Part shown: positions 59,986-64,000 of the stretch, piece by piece
Layout of the letters: each line of letters opens with the position of its first letter
Position numbering within the stretch: position 1 is the first letter of the stretch
NCBI GenBank assembly: GCA_964030475.1
Contig: CAXIPT010000009.1
Coordinates: 2,447,100 to 2,511,099, forward strand
DNA: 64,000 nucleotides
Source of the DNA: Tethya wilhelma
Lineage: Eukaryota > Porifera > Demospongiae > Tethyida > Tethyidae
Reading direction: 5' to 3'
Program-made: the position numbers and the translations under genes
The notes under the pieces: model-generated
The model's input: only the letters and a program-made list of their open reading frames with translations
Database searches by the model: none
Told to the model about the DNA's origin: nothing

Positions 59986-61216
59986 GCATGGTAGTTTGAT
60001 TGGCTGGAGTGGTAGGCCTTTTTGAATATTATTTTTATTATAATAATTATTGCAAGTTTATACTGGCTGAGTATATACGAAGCTGTATATACGGTATGTG
60101 GTATTATTGTAGTGATTGCAAACCTATAATACTTGACTATATCTCTTGTATATTCAGTGGCTCTCCAGGATTTCAGTCATGGCCATGGGAGTGTAGATAA
60201 AATGCGGGTGCGGAGCGTCCAGAAATTTTGGGGTAGCCATGCCCACTTTTGGGTCACGTGAGCAAAAATTATTAATAGTTATAAATACGATTGCGCCAGA
60301 GATGGCACTGTGTTCTGCAGTTTTTTCGGCCTTTTCTCCAGTCTTATGTAAAATTTCACTCTTGAAAGTCGATTTAAAGTCTTATCAGCTTATATTAATC
60401 TATTTCAAGCAAAATTCATTCTGAACTGCGCTTGTCTTGAGCGCTGCTTTTAAGCATTTTAAGTATTTTCTGAGCTAGGGGGGTGCTCGAGCACCCTGAG
60501 CACCATGCTAGATATGCCACTGGTATTATAGTGGGTCTCACTATAAATTCACGTGATGTAAAATGACCTTTCACCTATCCAGACAAATATGCCTCACGTT
60601 TTTTTTTACCCTGTGAGGTGCATGTTACAAAATTTAATAACCTTGAAAATGTCCACATTATTAATTATTCATGAGAAATTGAATTATTCATGAAGTATAG
60701 TCATCAAATGGCCTATACACAATTAATTATTTGAACAGTGTGAAAATCATAATAATTAATTTTATGTGTGTTGCTAAAGTATTACTATTGATATATTTTA
60801 GAAGATATAACTGTCATAATCATTGCTCCGAAACCCTGGCTTTGTACGTGATACAGCCACTTGGTGTAGTTAAGTGAACCATTATTGTCTAGAACACCAT
60901 TATTGAGTCTATCTCAGAATCTCTTTCCCTACTAAAGTCCGTTTGATTTGGGAATGTGGCCAGAAGAGGAATAATGAGATTCTTTTCTTATGGGACAAAA
61001 CTTTTAACTGGTAAGGTGTAGGAAGCTAAAAAAGCCATCAAAAGAAGAAGGAGAACTAGCCCATTGGAAAGTAACCCTTTCCAATGGTGCTTGAAATTTT
61101 GAAATCTGTTGGATATCTAGAAAGAGGCATTCTCAAACCAGATGGACTTTAGCATTTGAGCTGCGTGCTCTTATCTGCATAGATTGTTTGACAAAATTAA
61201 ATGGTTAACAGTTCAT
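59986..61216. other. non-coding, repeat-like sequence
   Basis: Contains GGTGCTCGAGCACCCTGAGC near 60483, which looks like the end of an interspersed repeat. No exon with splice support was found. Confidence 0.35.
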
Positions 61217-61938
61217 TATCATACGTACGGTAGTACGTATAGTAGGAATGGGCCGACTGTCCCATAGACACAATACAAAATGTTGGGCACTATAAAATCT
61301 AGTCAAACAAAATTAAACCTTCAAAGCTGCTCAGAAGCTCTCACTGACAGATTACCAACTGCATGCAAGGCCTAAAACTCACAAAAACTTTCTGCAGCAC
61401 TCGTAGAGAGCGCTAGTGGGAAGCCACCATAGTGCCATTTTTGTTCTTCTAACTTACTTACTTCCTAACTGACTTACTTGAAAAGCATTTCCAGAGACCC
61501 AGAATGTGTTGAGCCAACTTTGACAGCACAAAGTAAGTTCTTTTCATGGGTACTACATTCCTTGACACTCACTTTCATCATACGTACGGTAGTACGTATA
61601 GTAGGAATGGGCCAGCTGTCCCATAGACACAATACAAAATATTGGTCACCATAAAAATCTAGTCAAACAAAATCAAACTTTCAGAGTTGCTCAGAGGCTC
61701 TCACTAACAGATTACCAACTGCTTACAAGTCTTGAAACTCGCAAAAAGTTTCCTCAGCACTCGTAGAGAGCGCTAGGGGGAAGCCACCATAGTGCCATTT
61801 TTGTTCATCTAACTTACGTACTTACGTACGTACGTACGTACGTACGTACTTCCTAACTGACTTACTTGAAAAGCATTTCCAGAGAACCAGAATGTGTTGA
61901 GCCAACTTTGACAGCACAAAGTAAGTTCTTTTCATAGG
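61217..61938. repeat. two-copy tandem duplication of about 360 bp
   Basis: CATACGTACGGTAGTACGTA begins a block at about 61219 that repeats from about 61578, with matching landmarks throughout (GAATGGGCC, GCACTCGTAGAGAGCGCTAG, AACCAGAATGTGTTGAGCC). The second copy has a GTAC expansion near 61818-61848. An N at 61939 follows immediately. Confidence 0.8.
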
Positions 61939-62279
61939 NGCATTATATAGGGGAGGAATGGGGAGGAATATAATGCACATGCAAGTTTATGCATGCTGAT
62001 ATAGCATTAAGTACATGTCACTAAATTTTTTGAGCATTATATTATCTATTGTTACCGATACCATGGCATACTGTATAGCCAAAAAATTCAACAAGAAACA
62101 AATTTGATCAGTATAGGATTTATAAGTTCAACTTAATACATGCATGGTGTACTGACGAAGTCTTATCTGCCTAGAATTATAAGCCTATCAATTTAAGTAC
62201 TTGCAAAATTTCTGGCTGTACAGTACATGTTTATACATACCGTATTGGGTTGAGTGTCACCTCTCCGCACTCACATAAT

Positions 62280-62302
62280 ATGTATGTATGTATGTATGTA
62301 TG
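62280..62302. repeat. GTAT tetranucleotide microsatellite
   Basis: Five to six units of TATG/GTAT. Confidence 0.85.
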
Positions 62303-62322
62303 TGTGCCATAGCCCCGTTTAC

Positions 62323-63535
62323 ACGTACGGGTAATTCAGTTTAAACGAATGCGCATTAATGCGCTTTGGCTCGTTGTCACGTGTACCACAAACCACACTC
62401 ATCTTTGTAGCGTGTAAACGCAAAACTGGATTGAAACCGGATTATTGACGTAACTTGGTGTGCATTAATTAGAGTGGAAAGATTTAGCAAGCAGAATTAT
62501 CAACCCTTGGTGCGCATGCGCACCAGGGGTTATGGTAATCGTTTTGTCTGTGTGTGTGTGTGTGCGTGTGTGTTCCAACTATATCTCAAGAACGACAGCT
62601 CCAGTCTCAGGCTTCAAAAGCGGCATACCAAGGTAAAATAATCGAGATAAAATTACACAAAGAATTCAACAAAAGCCTGTAAGTTCCTGAGATCTGAGGC
62701 TTTTTAGCCTCTTTGAGCGCTAAGCTTCGAGGCCACACCCATAATTTTGGGGGACGAGCCTGAGCGAGCTTCATAGCATAGACAGTAGAAGCTTAGCTAC
62801 TGATATGAAATGGCCTGAGGTCCTTTTACAAAGCAACAAAAGCCTATAGTTTCTGAAATCTGAGGCTTTTTAGCCTATCTGAGCTAAGCTTTGAGGCCAC
62901 ACCCATGCATCCTGTTAAAATTTTGGAGCAAGCATGAGGAGCGAGCCTGAGCAAGTCCTATAGCATAGCTGCAGACCTGCTTATCAATACACACTCATCC
63001 AACTACATTATACAGAAATAACTATATAATATTAGACTACACAATAAACTGCTATAATATTATTATTATATCAAATACCATCAAAATACTTATAAGATTC
63101 AGTATATATGTACGCACCAAGGGTTGTGCACCTTGGTGCCTTCATTCTTTTTTGCAAGCTAAACCACAGACAAAAGTAAGAGTTTATTTTGCGTATAAAT
63201 AGCTTTCCTGTTTTTCCTCGAGTGTATATATCTTGTGACAGAAAACCATCATTTTTTCGTGTTCTTGGATTGGTGCCTCAATTCAGGCAAAAAATTTCAG
63301 CACTAAAGTTTCGGCATGATTCTACAGACTTTTACAAATGATAGCTGCCTAACTAGTATCATTTTACCCGCTAAGTATCTCTAGCTAGCTCTAATTCACT
63401 TCTCAATTTGCTTTGGACTGTTTACAGTGAACCAGTTTAGCTCAATCCAGATTCAAACCGGTTTCAATCCACCTCTGGATGTGGATTGGGCCAATGCACT
63501 TTGAATGCATATTGGAGGGTGTTTACACACAATTT
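62323..63535. mobile_element. probable nested MITE-like elements
   Basis: CCGTTTACACG near 62325 and GTGTTTACACAC near 63522 lie at the ends of a region. Near both ends is GGATTGAAACCGG or its complement (about 62430 and 63455), which suggests an outer element. Inside, near-palindromic CCTTGGTGCGCATGCGCACC (about 62505) and GCACCAAGGGTTGTGCACCT (about 63116) bracket a second unit. There is no ORF. Boundaries are approximate. Confidence 0.4.
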
Positions 63536-64000
63536 GTATTAATTTTGCGGAAGTTGAGGTTGCTATAATTATGTTATGTGTTCGATAGTGACATCAAAGT
63601 CTATATAATTAGTGTATAAAAGATAGTCTCTATACTGTTATCGTACCTATTGCATGTTTTGTTCATGTACTAGTACACATGATGACCTTTGCCAAAAATA
63701 TAAGGTAAACAGCAATACAGTAAAGGGTGCCAAATATTAGAAGATATATAATAATTATTATTATTGTGTGATAAATTTTTAACATTGACATTTCTATAAT
63801 TATGTAGCACTTTGCAGATGATTTGATTCGTAACTGTGCAGGCCATGATAACATGCAAAGTGTAGCGAGAAGAACACTACTAAGTGGGATCAACATTACC
63901 CATGCTCCTGTTCGCATATCGTTCAGTTGTTCAAGCCTCTACAAAAGAGAGTCCCTTTTCCTACTGCATGTATGGTCAGGATCTGAGGCTCCCCACCAGC
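63536..64000. other. non-coding to window end
   Basis: AT-rich; no exon, RNA gene or repeat is recognised. Confidence 0.35.

Noticed and set aside
60239..60424. 61-residue plus-strand ORF
   Set aside because: Lies in repeat-like sequence and resembles no known protein.
1..64000. CRISPR arrays, operons, bacterial insertion sequences
   Set aside because: Introns, GT-AG splicing and metazoan domains show a eukaryotic genome; no spaced direct-repeat array was seen.

Overview
The window looks like genomic DNA of a marine demosponge, most likely Amphimedon queenslandica or a close relative (inference). It is AT-rich and metazoan, with very short introns (many 46-80 bp). It has sponge-type short-chain collagen genes, adhesion GPCRs with extracellular Ig, EGF and hormone-receptor modules, and many CA/TG microsatellites. 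Gene structures below were built by hand from splice sites, reading-frame phase and comparison between copies inside the window.

Region 1 (1-13.7 kb) is a tandem array of short-chain collagen C4-like genes. Seven are on the minus strand and start at about 964, 2351, 4038, 5553, 7045, 8520 and 9991. An eighth minus copy is cut off at 11636, where it meets the 3' end of a plus-strand copy. One plus-strand gene (12457-13489) is complete. Each encodes a signal peptide, 14-21 Gly-X-Y triplets and a Cys-rich C-terminal domain of about 190 residues. Two promoter/5' exon classes are interleaved. The copies at 5976-7045 and 8946-9991 are pseudogenes, and the copy at 2912-4038 has a one-base homopolymer frameshift. 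An ankyrin-like gene fragment lies at 9991-10423.

Region 2 (13.7-25.5 kb) holds the 5' exons of a C2-domain gene (13901-18404, minus) and a 14-exon tyrosine phosphatase gene (20182-24378, minus). The phosphatase has an Ig domain, a catalytically complete D1 and a degenerate D2. Small repeats and a low-complexity ORF lie between this gene and the next region.

Region 3 (25.6-58 kb) is a cluster of adhesion GPCR genes whose N-termini carry an IgGFc-binding-type domain. Two minus-strand genes read as complete: 28476-32993 (IgGFc-HRM-GAIN-7TM) and 33880-41260 (IgGFc-Ig-Ig-EGF-Ig-SEA-HRM-GAIN-7TM). A plus-strand gene (54770-57896) encodes the ectodomain but stops just after the GPS. A 5' fragment lies at 25685-26762. 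Two mirror-image copies of a further receptor form arms of about 6.2 kb (41295-47490 and 48540-54735) with no difference found. The arms flank a 1 kb spacer, and both copies are broken in the GPS. Several breakpoints sit at CA/TG repeats or single N bases. The mirror structure may therefore be a young palindrome or an assembly artefact, and the second half of the 25.7 kb gene appears inverted at 47657-48122.

Region 4 (58-64 kb) has no convincing gene. It holds a second copy of the 26.8-28.0 kb segment, a fold-back element, a tandem duplication of about 360 bp and MITE-like inverted repeats.

The collagens are probably secreted matrix proteins and the receptors probably surface adhesion sensors. 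Nothing in the sequence shows that the two clusters work together.
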